From Bradyrhizobium sp. CCH5-F6 (lineage in GTDB: Bacteria > Pseudomonadota > Alphaproteobacteria > Rhizobiales > Xanthobacteraceae): DNA of 64,000 bases. Position numbers and translations under genes: made by a program. The notes below the pieces were generated by a model. That model made no database searches and had not been told where the DNA came from. It worked only from the letters and a program-made list of their open reading frames with translations. The first letter of the stretch is position 1, and every line of letters begins with the position of its first letter. The DNA lies in contig NZ_LSIC01000141.1 in NCBI RefSeq assembly GCF_001556045.1, forward strand, positions 1 to 64,000, written 5' to 3'. Positions 46,308-57,300 of the stretch are shown piece after piece.

Positions 46308-46535
46308 ATGATGGTGTTCGACAGAGACGACGTCACCTTCACCGTCGTCGTGAATCACGAAGAGCAATACTCCATCTGGCCGACGTTCAAGGAGATTCCG
46401 GGCGGTTGGAAGGCAGTGGGCAAGACGGGTAGCAAGAAGGAATGTCTCGACTATATCGAGCAGGTGTGGACCGACATGCGCCCACTCAGCTTGCGCAAGT
46501 TCATGGACGAAACGGCGCCTGAACAGTCGGCATAG
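46308..46535 (+). CDS. MbtH-like protein
   Basis: A 75-residue MbtH protein, partner of NRPS adenylation domains. Signature: [39 protein letters not shown] and [11 protein letters not shown]. It opens the NRPS operon; the thioesterase follows 20 bases later. Confidence 0.96.
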   Translation: MMVFDRDDVTFTVVVNHEEQYSIWPTFKEIPGGWKAVGKTGSKKECLDYIEQVWTDMRPLSLRKFMDETAPEQSA

Positions 46536-46555
46536 TCGGCGGAGCTGGTCTTCCG

Positions 46556-47311
46556 ATGCGGCTTCTTTGTTTGCCTTACTCCGGCGGCAGCGCCATGGTC
46601 TATGCGCGTTGGCGCAGGCTTCTGCCGTCATGGATCGACGTGCGGCCGGTGGAATGGCCTGGGCGCGGCGCGCGCATGGACGAGCCGCTGGCGACAGATC
46701 CCCGCGCGTTGGCAGCCCAGCTCGCTGGCGAGCTCAGCGCGCAGATCGACGGCCCTTACGCGTTGTTCGGGCACAGCCTCGGTGCGGTGATCGCGTTCGA
46801 GCTCGCGCACGACCTGCTGGATCGCGGCGCGGCTGCACATGCCATTCTCTTTGCCTCGGGCGCGGAAGCCCCGGCGGTCCGCAACGGCAGCAGGTGGCGC
46901 GAGCCAATGAGCGACGAGGCGCTGATGCAGAAGCTGCGCAATCTTCAGGGCACGCCCGACGAGGCGCTTTCGAATGCAGAGCTGATGCGATCCGCGCTGC
47001 CCGTGCTCCGTGCCGATTTTCTGATGTGCGGGGCCTATGTGTATCGGCCGCGACGTCCGCTGCCATGCCCGGTGCACGTCTTTGGCGGAGCTGATGACGA
47101 AACCGGCCGCGAAGCGCTCGAGGCTTGGCGACAGGAGACCTCGGCCTCATTCGCGCTCGATATCCTGCCGGGGCACCACTTCTTCATTCACACGCAACAG
47201 GCTGAGCTGATCGAGCGGATCGGCGCGGCGCTGGCCCGGCAGTCGGGTCGGACGATTGATTTGCATTGGAGCGAGGATCATGAGCGCGTTCTCCGTCCAG
47301 CCACTCATTGA
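46556..47311 (+). CDS. Type II thioesterase
   Basis: A 251-residue stand-alone (TEII) alpha/beta hydrolase. Nucleophile serine in FGHSLGAVIAFELAHDL (about residue 80) and histidine in LPGHHFFIHTQ (about 206). TEIIs clear misloaded carrier domains. The last 32 bases overlap the TauD-like gene. No TEI domain is seen in the NRPS part visible here. Confidence 0.93.
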   Translation: MRLLCLPYSGGSAMVYARWRRLLPSWIDVRPVEWPGRGARMDEPLATDPRALAAQLAGELSAQIDGPYALFGHSLGAVIAFELAHDLLDRGAAAHAILFASGAEAPAVRNGSRWREPMSDEALMQKLRNLQGTPDEALSNAELMRSALPVLRADFLMCGAYVYRPRRPLPCPVHVFGGADDETGREALEAWRQETSASFALDILPGHHFFIHTQQAELIERIGAALARQSGRTIDLHWSEDHERVLRPATH

Positions 47312-48248
47312 GGGTAAACCCCTCCCTCTGCTGCTCAAGGCAGATGAAGTAGGGAAACCGCTCGGCAAGGCACTTCCCATGCTGCGCGAGACCATCGACC
47401 GACACCTGATTGACAGTGGCGGCATCGTGTTTCGCGATTTCTCGCTCGACGGTCCCGATGCGTTTCGGGCGTTCGCGGCCGATTTCGGCCACCCGCTGCT
47501 CACCTACGAGTTTGGATCGACGCCGCGTTCGCAGGTGACCTCGGGGGTCTACACGTCCACGGAATATCCGCCACACCAGCATATCCCGCTGCACAACGAG
47601 CAGGCCTATACCCGCGATTGGCCGATGAAGATCTGGTTCTATTGCATGCAGCCGGCGCTGGAAGGAGGGGAGACGCCGATTGCCGACAGTCGGGCCATCT
47701 ATCGCGACATGCCGCCGGCCATACGCGAGCGGTTTGCCGAAAGGGGCGTGATGTATGTGCGGAACTACGGCAACGGCCTCGATGTCGATTGGCAGCAGGT
47801 GTTCGGCACCGACTCCAAGTCGGAAGTGGAGGCTTACTGCGCTCGCCATGACATCGACTGCGAGTGGAAGGAGGATGGCGAGCTCCGCACCCGCCAGGTC
47901 TGTCAGGGCACGGCGCAGCACCCGGTCACGGGCGAGTGGGTCTGGTTCAATCAGGCACATCTGTTCCACATCTCAAATCTCGAGCCGGAGGTGCGCGAGA
48001 GTTTGCTCGACGTGGTCGACGACGAAGCCGATTTGCCACGCAACGTCTTCTACGGCGACGGTTCGCCGATCGCGGATGAGACGTTGTCGATCGTCCGGGC
48101 CGTCCTCGAGAAGCACAAGATCAGCTTTCCCTGGCAGGCCGGCGACGTCGTGATGCTCGACAACATGCTCACCGCACATGCGCGCGCGCCCTTCAAGGGG
48201 CCGCGCAAGGTAATTGTCGCCATGGCCGAGGCTCATCGGCAGGGATGA
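47280..48248 (+). CDS. TauD/SyrP-like Fe(II)/2-oxoglutarate hydroxylase
   Basis: A 322-residue TauD/TfdA-fold dioxygenase. The metal ligands appear as H-x-E in IPLHNEQAYTRDWPMK (about residue 107) and a distal histidine in NMLTAHARAPFKGPRKV (about 299), as in SyrP. SyrP hydroxylates aspartate at the beta carbon on an NRPS. Since the first adenylation domain downstream reads as Asp-specific, this enzyme probably makes beta-hydroxyaspartate, an iron-binding residue of many siderophores. Start ATG 47280 overlaps the thioesterase end. Confidence 0.88.
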   Translation: MSAFSVQPLIEGKPLPLLLKADEVGKPLGKALPMLRETIDRHLIDSGGIVFRDFSLDGPDAFRAFAADFGHPLLTYEFGSTPRSQVTSGVYTSTEYPPHQHIPLHNEQAYTRDWPMKIWFYCMQPALEGGETPIADSRAIYRDMPPAIRERFAERGVMYVRNYGNGLDVDWQQVFGTDSKSEVEAYCARHDIDCEWKEDGELRTRQVCQGTAQHPVTGEWVWFNQAHLFHISNLEPEVRESLLDVVDDEADLPRNVFYGDGSPIADETLSIVRAVLEKHKISFPWQAGDVVMLDNMLTAHARAPFKGPRKVIVAMAEAHRQG

Positions 48249-48314
48249 TCGGCCGCGCTCGTCATGAGGGCGGTGAGAAGTTCCGGCTGGCGGCCAGGAC
48301 AGGGATTCGAGAAC

Positions 48315-51300
48315 ATGGACAGAGCCAACCTCGTCGAACGCTTGCGAGAACATGCCGCCTTGCGACCGGAGAGAGTGGCGTTGCGGTTCCTGGAAGGCGA
48401 AGGCATTGCCGATGAGCTGACGTTTGCCGCGCTCGACGTTCGGATCAGGGCGCTTGCAGCGTGGCTGCAGCAGATGGGCGGAGCAGGCGAGCGGGCGGTG
48501 ATCCTGCTTCCAAGCGGGATCAATTATGCCGTGGCGTTCTATGCCTGCTTGTATGCCGGCGTGATCGCCGTTCCGGCGTATCCGCCCGAAGGTGGCCCCG
48601 AGCGCTATGCGGGGCGTCTCAACGGCATCCTGCGGGATGCGGCGCCGCGCTTCATCCTGGCAGAGACGGCCCTGCGCCATCTGATCGAAGCAACGCTGCC
48701 CTCATTGGATGACGTGCAAATCGTTGCGCTGGATACGATCCCGCCAGAACTTGCAGCGGAGTGGCGCGAGACGAGGCCTGCGGCTGATGCGATCGCGTTC
48801 CTCCAGTACACGTCCGGATCGACCTCGGAGCCGAAGGGCGTTTGCGTCTCCCATGGCAATTTGACGGCCAACGAACGCGCGATCGAAGCGGTCGCCGGCG
48901 GAACGCCGGATGATGTCTTTGTGAGCTGGCTGCCGCTCTATCATGACATGGGGCTGATTGGAGGGCTCCTGAACCCGCTGTTCACAGGCTTCACCGGCGT
49001 CCTGATGTCGCCGCGGAATTTTCTCGAACGGCCGCGACGCTGGCTCGAGGCCATCGACCGTCACGGCGGCACGATGAGCGGCGGCCCCGATTTCGCGTAC
49101 TCGCTCTGCGCCGACCGCATCTCGGACGAGACCATTAGTCGGTTGGACCTCAGCCGTTGGAGATTCGCGTTCTCGGGCTCGGAGTTCGTCCGCCGGGCCA
49201 CCCTCCAGAAGTTCGGCGACCGGTTTGCACGGGCCGGATTAAATCGGCGGGCATTGACGGCTTGCTATGGTCTCGCCGAAGCGACACTGCTGGTCGCGGC
49301 CGACGACATTGCCGAAAACACCGTCAGCTACACGCTCGATACCGCTGAGCTCGCCGCTGGCCGCATCACGATTGCCAGCGAAGGTACCGACCTCGTGGCG
49401 TGCGGCCGAACCGATGCATATCACGCTATCCGTATCATGCGCGTCGATGGATCGGCTGCGGCTGAAGCCGATGAGGTCGGCGAAATCTGGGTGAGTGGCC
49501 CCAGTGTCGCGCCTGGATACTGGAACAATTTGGAGGCCACGCGCCAAGCCTTCGTCGAGCGAGACGGCGCGCGATGGCTGCGGACCGGCGACGTCGGCTT
49601 CATCCGCGATAGCGCCCTGGTCGTGGCTGGGCGCCTCAAGGACCTGCTCATTGTTCGCGGGCAGAACGTCTACCCGACCGACGTCGAGCAGGCGGTCGAA
49701 GCTGAGGTCGAATCCGTCCGCGCCGGACGTGTTGCCGCCTTCCCCGTTGAAAGGGACGGACGAGAAGCCATCGGAGTGGCCGCTGAGTTCAGCCGCGCCG
49801 TGCTCAGGCGCAGCGATCCCGAGACGCTCGCGCAAGCGATCGGCGAAGCGGTGCTGCGGCAGGCGCAGGAATATCCGGCCGTGATCGTTTTGCTGAACCC
49901 GCAAGCGATGCCGCTGACCACGAGCGGCAAGCTGCAGCGGTCCGCCTGCGCGGCACGCCTCGCCGACAACACGCTCGACAGCTTCATGGTGTTCGAGAGG
50001 GGCCGTCGTCGCGGCGGCACATCCCTGACGGTGCCGGCGACAGATACCGAGCGTGCCGTCGCCTCGATCTGGTGCGATGCGCTTGGCGTCGCCGTGGTCC
50101 ATCGCGAGGACGATTTCTTCGTGCTGGGCGGAAACTCGATCGCGGCCGGCCAGGTTGCCGCCGCGATCCGCGATCGCTTGAACGTGGAAGTGGAGCTGCG
50201 AACCTTCTTCGACGCACCTACACTCGCAGCCTTCGCCGGTCGGATCGATGCCCTCGCGGGCGCCGGTGCTGGACCGGCGTTGCCGCCGATCGCGTGGGCC
50301 GCCCCGGCCGATCGCGCGATGCTGTCGCATGCGCAGGAACGGCTGTGGTTCCTCTGGAACATGGACCCGGCCGGGACGGCCTATACCGTCGCAAGCACTA
50401 TCCGTCTGAAGGGACGGCTTGATCATGCTGTGCTGTCGCGCGCGCTCGGCGAGATCGTCCGTCGTCACGAGATACTGCGCACCACGTTCGTCGCCAAGGA
50501 CGGCCGTGGAACGCAGCTCATCCACGATGTCATGAGCATCGGCATACGGCACGAGGATCTGAGGTCCCATTCTGCGCGGGAACGCGCCGAGCGCGCGGAA
50601 GCACTGAAGCGTTTCGAGCTTGGTAAGCCGTTCGATCTCGTAAATGGGCCGCTGCTGCGCGCGGTGCTGCTTCAGCACGCGGACGATGCGCAGGAACTGC
50701 TGCTGCTGGCTCATCACATCATCGTCGATGGCTGGTCGCTCGACGTCCTGCTCGAAGAGCTGGCCGCTTTCTATCGCAGCGGTATCGGTCAAGGCGGACG
50801 CGCGTTGCCGAGCCCGGCGATTCAATATGCCGACTTCGCGGCCTGGCAACGAAACTGGCTCACGGGAGGTGAGGGCGATCGGCAGCTTGCCTATTGGCGC
50901 ACCAAGCTTGGCGATGTTCATCCCATCCTGGCGTTGCCGCTCGATCGGCAGCGCCCGGCGATCCAGAGCCATGCCGGCGAGACCATTGGTCTTTCGATCG
51001 AGGGGGCGCTCGCCGCCCGCCTCCGGGAGGTCGCCGGAAAGCAGCGCGTCAGCGTCTTCATGCTGCTCCTCGGCGCATATCAGGTGCTGCTGCATCGCTA
51101 TACCGGGCAGAACGATCTGCGCGTCGGCGTGCCGATCGCGGGCCGACGGCACACGCAGCTCGAGCGGCTGATCGGATGTTTCGTCAACACGCTGGTTCTG
51201 CGGACAGAGGTTGCGGGCGAAGCGAGCTTCCCGAGCCTGCTGCATCAGGTCAAGGAATCCGTGATCGAGGCGCTGTCGCATCAGGACCTTCCATTCGAAA

Positions 51301-54300
51301 TGCTGGTCGACGGCCTTAGGCCCGAACGCAGCGGTGGCCACAACCCGCTGTTCCAGGCGAAGTTCAACTACATGACGGCGCCGGGCGGATTTGCCGGCGT
51401 CGAAGGGCTCTCCGCCGATATCGACATCATCGATCTCGCAGGTTCGCATTTCGACCTCGCGCTCGACGTCGTCGATGGCGCCGTCGGCATGAACGTGACG
51501 TTCAACTACGCCACCGATCTGTTCGATCGTCCGACCATCGCGCGGATGGCCGCGCAGTTCGGTTCGATGCTGCGTCAGATTGCCGACAATGCCGAGCGGC
51601 GAGTATCTGACTTCGTCATCGACGGTGGGAATCGGCAGGCCGTGTCAAGGCAGGCCGCGACGTTCGACTTCACCGACGTGATCAGCCTTCACCACGCATC
51701 GAGCGCCGATAGACAGACTGTCATAGCCATCCGGTGCGGGCGCGAGCAATTGACGTTCGCGGAACTCGCGCGCAGGTCGAACCGCGTTGCACATGTCCTC
51801 ATCGACAGGGGCGTGACGCGCGAAACGCCGGTCGCACTGTGGATCGAGCGCTCGCCAGCCTTTGTCACGGCCGTGCTCGGCGTGCTGAAGGCCGGCGGTG
51901 CCTATGTCCCGCTGGATCCGAAATGGCCGCCGGAACGCATCCGTCGGATCCTCAAGGACGGCAGCATCGACATCGTGATGGCGGCGGGTGAGACACTGGC
52001 CGAAGCGCGGAGGCTCGATTGCCTGGTGCTCGATGCGGAAGCGGAAGCCGTGCACGAGGAGATGTCGAGCCTGCCGGTCGTCGCTGCGATTCACCCGGAT
52101 CAGATCGCCTACGTCATCTATACGTCGGGATCGACCGGCGCGCCGAAAGGTGTCAGCGTCTCGCACGGTGCCCTGGCCAACTACGTGCAGGCAATGCTGC
52201 AACGCCTGAAGCCGCGTCGGTCGGCGAACATGGCGATGGTGTCGACGGTCGCGGCCGACCTCGGCCACACTGTCCTGTTCGGCGCGCTGGCGTCCGGCGC
52301 GACGCTGCATCTGCTGCCTTCGGATGCTGTGTTCGACGCGGATGCGTTCGCGCAAGCCATGCGCGAGGGGGAGGTCGACATTCTCAAGATCGTGCCGAGC
52401 CATCTGCGAGGGCTGATGAGGGCCTCGCGGTCGGCCGATCTTCTACCTCGCGACGCGCTCGTCCTGGGCGGAGAGGCTTGCGATCAAGCACTGTTGGACG
52501 AAGTTCGGCGGTTGCGGCCGGAGTGCCGCATTCTGAACCATTACGGCCCCACCGAAACGACCGTCGGGGCGTTGACGCATGAATGCACGACTGAACGCGA
52601 GGACAGCCCGATTCCGATCGGACTTCCGCTCGCCAATCTGCGCGCCCATGTTCTGGATGATTCGCTGAACGAAGTGCCGATCGGCGTCACCGGCGAGCTC
52701 TATGTCGGCGGCGCCGGGCTGGCGCGGGGCTATCGCGGCGCTGCGAGTCTGACCGCGGAACGCTTCGTGCCGGATCCGTTCGGAGATGCAGGCGAGCGGC
52801 TCTACCGAACCGGGGATCGAGTCCGCTGCGACGGAGCCGGCCGGCTGATATTCCTCGGGCGCACCGATGACCAGATCAAGTTGCGCGGCTATCGCATCGA
52901 ACTCGGCGAGATCGGGCGCGTCATCAGGTCGATGCCTGGTATCGACGATGCGGTAGTGATCCAGCGTGCGATCGGCAGCAGCGCCGAACGCCAGGAGTTG
53001 GTCGCCTATTGTGTGCCCGAGGACGGCGCGGGCCCGCAGGCCGATGCGATCAAGCAACAGCTGGCTGCGATCGTGCCGGACTATATGGTGCCGTCGCACA
53101 TCATCCTGTTGGCGCAACTGCCTCTGACGCCCAATGGCAAACTCGATCGTCGTGCGCTGCCTGAGCCGTCGCAAGACGAGGCGGCCGGTTATGCCGCACC
53201 CGCAGGTGAGATTGAAGCTGCGGTCGCAGCGGTCTGGTGTGAGGTGCTCGGTCGCGAGCGCATCGGCCGCAATGATAATTTCTTCGAGCTCGGTGGCGAC
53301 TCGATTCTGAGCCTGCAGATCATCGCGCGCTTGCGCAAGCGCGGCATCCGCCTCACGCCGAAGCAGATCTTCAGCCAGCAGACGGTCGCCGGTCTGGCGA
53401 CGGTCGCGGTCCTATCGTCTGGGACGACCGGGAACAAGGAGAAGCCGAAGGCGAATACGTCGACCGGCGGCGAGATCGAGCCTGGCATGCGTCACCTGAT
53501 GCCGATCCAGACGCGCTTCTTCGCGGAGGACATCGCCAACCGGGATCACTGGAATCAGGCGGTATTGCTGCGGCCGCGGGCGCAGATCGATTGGGAGACA
53601 CTGCGAGTTGCGCTCGCAGCCATCGTGGAGCATCACGATGCATTGCGCCTGCGGTTCAAGCAAGTCGACGGTGCTTGGCGAGCGGAGCAGGGGCCGCCGC
53701 CGTCGTCTTCGGCCCTGCTATGGCTTCATGCGGGCGTCGCTGGCGAGGCGCAGATCACCGAGCTCGCTGGTGCCGCCCAGGCGAGTCTATCGCTCTCGTC
53801 GGGGCCGCTGGTCCGCGCCGTTGGCATGGACCTGACGGACGGCGGCCAACGCCTGCTGCTTGCGATCCATCATCTCGTTGTCGATGGCATCTCTTGGCGC
53901 ATCCTGTTGGAAGATCTGGCATTCGCTTATGGCCAGCTGGAGCGCGGCAGTCCCGTCGCTCTGCCTCCGAAGACAGACTCTTGTGCCTCGTGGGGCGAGC
54001 GGCTGCATGCCCACGCGGCGACCGCCGAGATTGCGACCGAATTGCCCCGCTGGCTTGATTGCGATGCCGGCGCGTCCCTGCCATGTGACGATGACCATGA
54101 CAGCGTCGATTGCGTCGGTGACGGCGGCGAAGTGTCCTTGGTGTTCGACGCGGAAGTGACGTCGCGGTTGCTCGAACAGGCGCCCGCCGCCTATCGGACG
54201 CAGGTTAATGACCTGTTGCTGGCCGCCCTCGTGCGCACGATATCGCGGTGGAGCCAACACGACGAGGTCATGGTCGAGCTCGAAGGCCACGGCCGCGAGG

Positions 54301-57300
54301 ACATCTTCCCGGACGCTGATGTGTCCCGTACCGTCGGCTGGTTCACGACGGCATTCCCGGTCCGGCTGAAGGATGCGCTCGACGAGGCCTCGCTGATCAA
54401 GGAGGTCAAGGAGACCCTCCGCGCAATTCCGAATCGAGGGCTCGGCTATGGCGTGCTGCGCTACCTAGGCTCCGAGCCACAGCGCGATGCCCTGGCGCAA
54501 TTGGCGGAGCCGCAGATCGTCTTCAACTATCTGGGCCGTTTCGACAGCAGCATAGGTAGCACCCAGCTCTTCACTTTCGCGCCGGAGAGCGTGGGTCCCT
54601 CGCGCAGTGCCTCGTCGCCGATGCGCGGATGGCTGAACATCACCGGCCTCGTGCGTGAGGGCCGGCTGGAATTGTCTTTCGCTTATGGACGCAAGCGCTA
54701 TCGGTCCGCCACGGTCGAGCGGCTGGCGGTGTACTACGAGGCTGCGCTGCGCGAGCTGGTCACGCATTGCTGCAACGGCGCATTCGGCCTGACGCCATCG
54801 GATGTTCCATTGGCCGGGCTCGCTCAGGCCGACCTCGATCGGCTCGCGGCGACCTTGGATATTCGCGGCATCGAGGACATCTATCCGCTCTCGCCGATGC
54901 AGCAAGGGATGTTGTTCCATGCGCTGCGTGACGGCGCCGACGACGCCTATGTGAACCAGATCGGGCTCGAGCTGTTCGGCGTCGATGCCGGCCGGCTGCG
55001 AGCTGCTTGGCAGGCGGCCAGCGACCGTCATGCCGCCTTGCGGACCCGGTTTGTCTGGCAAAACCTGTCGGGCGTAGCGCAGCAGGTGGTGTATCGCCAT
55101 GTGACAGTGCCGTTCGTCGAAGAGGACTGGCGCGACCGCTCGCATGTGGATCTGGACGCCGCGCTAGGCGAGACATCCCGCCGTGAGCGCGAGAGGGGCT
55201 TCGACCTTTCGCAGCCACCCCTCCAGCGCGTTCGCCTGATACGCCTCGACGACGACCGTCATTGGTTGATCTGGACCCATCATCACATCTTCGTCGATGG
55301 GTGGAGTTCGGCCCGGCTGGTCGCGGAGGTCCTGCAGCACGTGGGCGGCGGCACTCTGCCAACCGCGCAGGGTGGCTATCGCGACTATATTGCTTGGCTG
55401 CAAGCTCGCGACCGCGAAGGCGCTGACAGGTTCTGGCACGAGGCGCTGGCAGAACTCGAAACGCCGACATTGCTCGCGACCGCGCTGGCGACCAGCAGAA
55501 CCTCCGGTTCAAAAGGGCACGCCAGTGTCGAGCTTGCGGTGGACGAGGAACTTACCTCGCGTCTGAAGTCGTTCGCCAAGCGCGAGCGGGTGACGCTCAA
55601 CACCCTCATACAGGGGGCGTGGGCCCAGTTGTTGCGCAGACATACGGGCCAGTCCGCGGTCTCGTTCGGTGTGACCATATCGGGCCGGCCGGCCGAATTG
55701 CCCGGCTCGGAGGAGATGGTTGGCCTCTTCATCAACACGCTTCCCATCGTCGATGCGTCGAATCCGCTGATCATTGTCGGCGACTGGCTACGCCATTTGC
55801 AGGAGCAGAATCTGGCTCTGCGCGAGCACGGCTGGACGCCGCTCTACCAGATTCAGAGGCTCGCAGGCCACGCCGGGCAGGCGCTGTTCGACAGCATCCT
55901 GGTGTTCGAGAATTATCCGATCGACGAGGGATTGCTCCGGGGCGGCGGCCCCCGGCTCGGGCGCGTGGCGCATGTGACGCCGACGAACTATGCGCTGGCG
56001 GTTGCCGTGTTCGCCGCGGGTGACAGGCTGAATATCGAATTCAACTACGATCGGTTCCGGTTCGATGAGGCGGCCATCCTGCGTATTCGCGACATTCTGC
56101 ATGATCTGCTGGAGCGGATCGTGGCGAATGCGGAGCGTGTGCTTGGCGATCTCCGATCGGGTACCGATCAAGATGCGCGACGAATTCTTGACTGGAGTGG
56201 TGCGGCGGGCTTGCCGTCGGCCTTGTCTGCCGACGTTGTGACACATATCGAAGCGCAGACGGCGCAAGATCCTTCTGCCGTTGCCATTGTCTGGGGCGAT
56301 CAGCGCATCTGTTATGGCGAGTTGAACACGCGTGCCAACGCGCTCGCACGGCGGCTTCGCCTCTGGGATGTCGGTGCGGATCGGCTGGCCGGCATCGCGT
56401 TGACGCGAAGTCCTGACATGATCGTCGCATTGCTCGCGGTTCTGAAGGCCGGTGGGGCCTACCTCCCGCTGGACCCGGACTATCCGGCCGAACGGCTGGC
56501 CTACATGCTGCGTGACAGTGGCGCGGCGTTGGTTCTGACCCAAGACGCGCTGCTCGAGCCGCTCGCGCCGGTACTGCGCGAGGCCGGGGTCGAAGCGCTC
56601 TGCATCGACGCGCCATTGGCGCCCACCCAGGACGAGGGCGGCAATCTGCACGTCGAAGTCCATCCGGACAGTCTGGCCTATGTCATCTACACCTCGGGAT
56701 CGACCGGAACGCCGAAAGGCGTGGCTGTCGCGCGCCGACCGCTTGCGATGCATTGCGAAGCGATCGGCCGGCTTTACCGCATGACCTCCCGCGACCGAGA
56801 GTTCCAGACGGCCTCGATCAATTTCGATATCGCCCACGAGCGATGGCTGGTTCCGCTGATGACGGGTGGATCTCTCGTGTTGCCCTCCAAGCCCGGTCTC
56901 TTGATCGACGACCTCGCCAGCGAGATCGCGCGAAACGCGGTAACGTCGATCTTTCTTCCGCCGGCCTATGCGGATCAACTGAGCGCCGCGTTGCGGCAGA
57001 GCGGGCGCCGGCTTGCGATCAGGGCCTGTATCGTCGGCGGCGAGGCCTGGTCGGATATCGGGATCAAGGCATTGCGCGGAGCTGCGGATGTCGAACTTCT
57101 GGTCAACGCCTATGGTCCGACCGAGACGGTGATCGCGCCGACCGCATGGATCGTCGACGACACGAGGTTGAGGCCTGGCCAGTCGGCACCGATCGGACGG
57201 CCCGTCGGGGTGAGATCGGCGCACATCCTCGATTCCGATCTCAACATCGTTCCCGTCGGCGCAACCGGCGAGCTGTTTATCGGCGGGGTGGGCCTGGCTC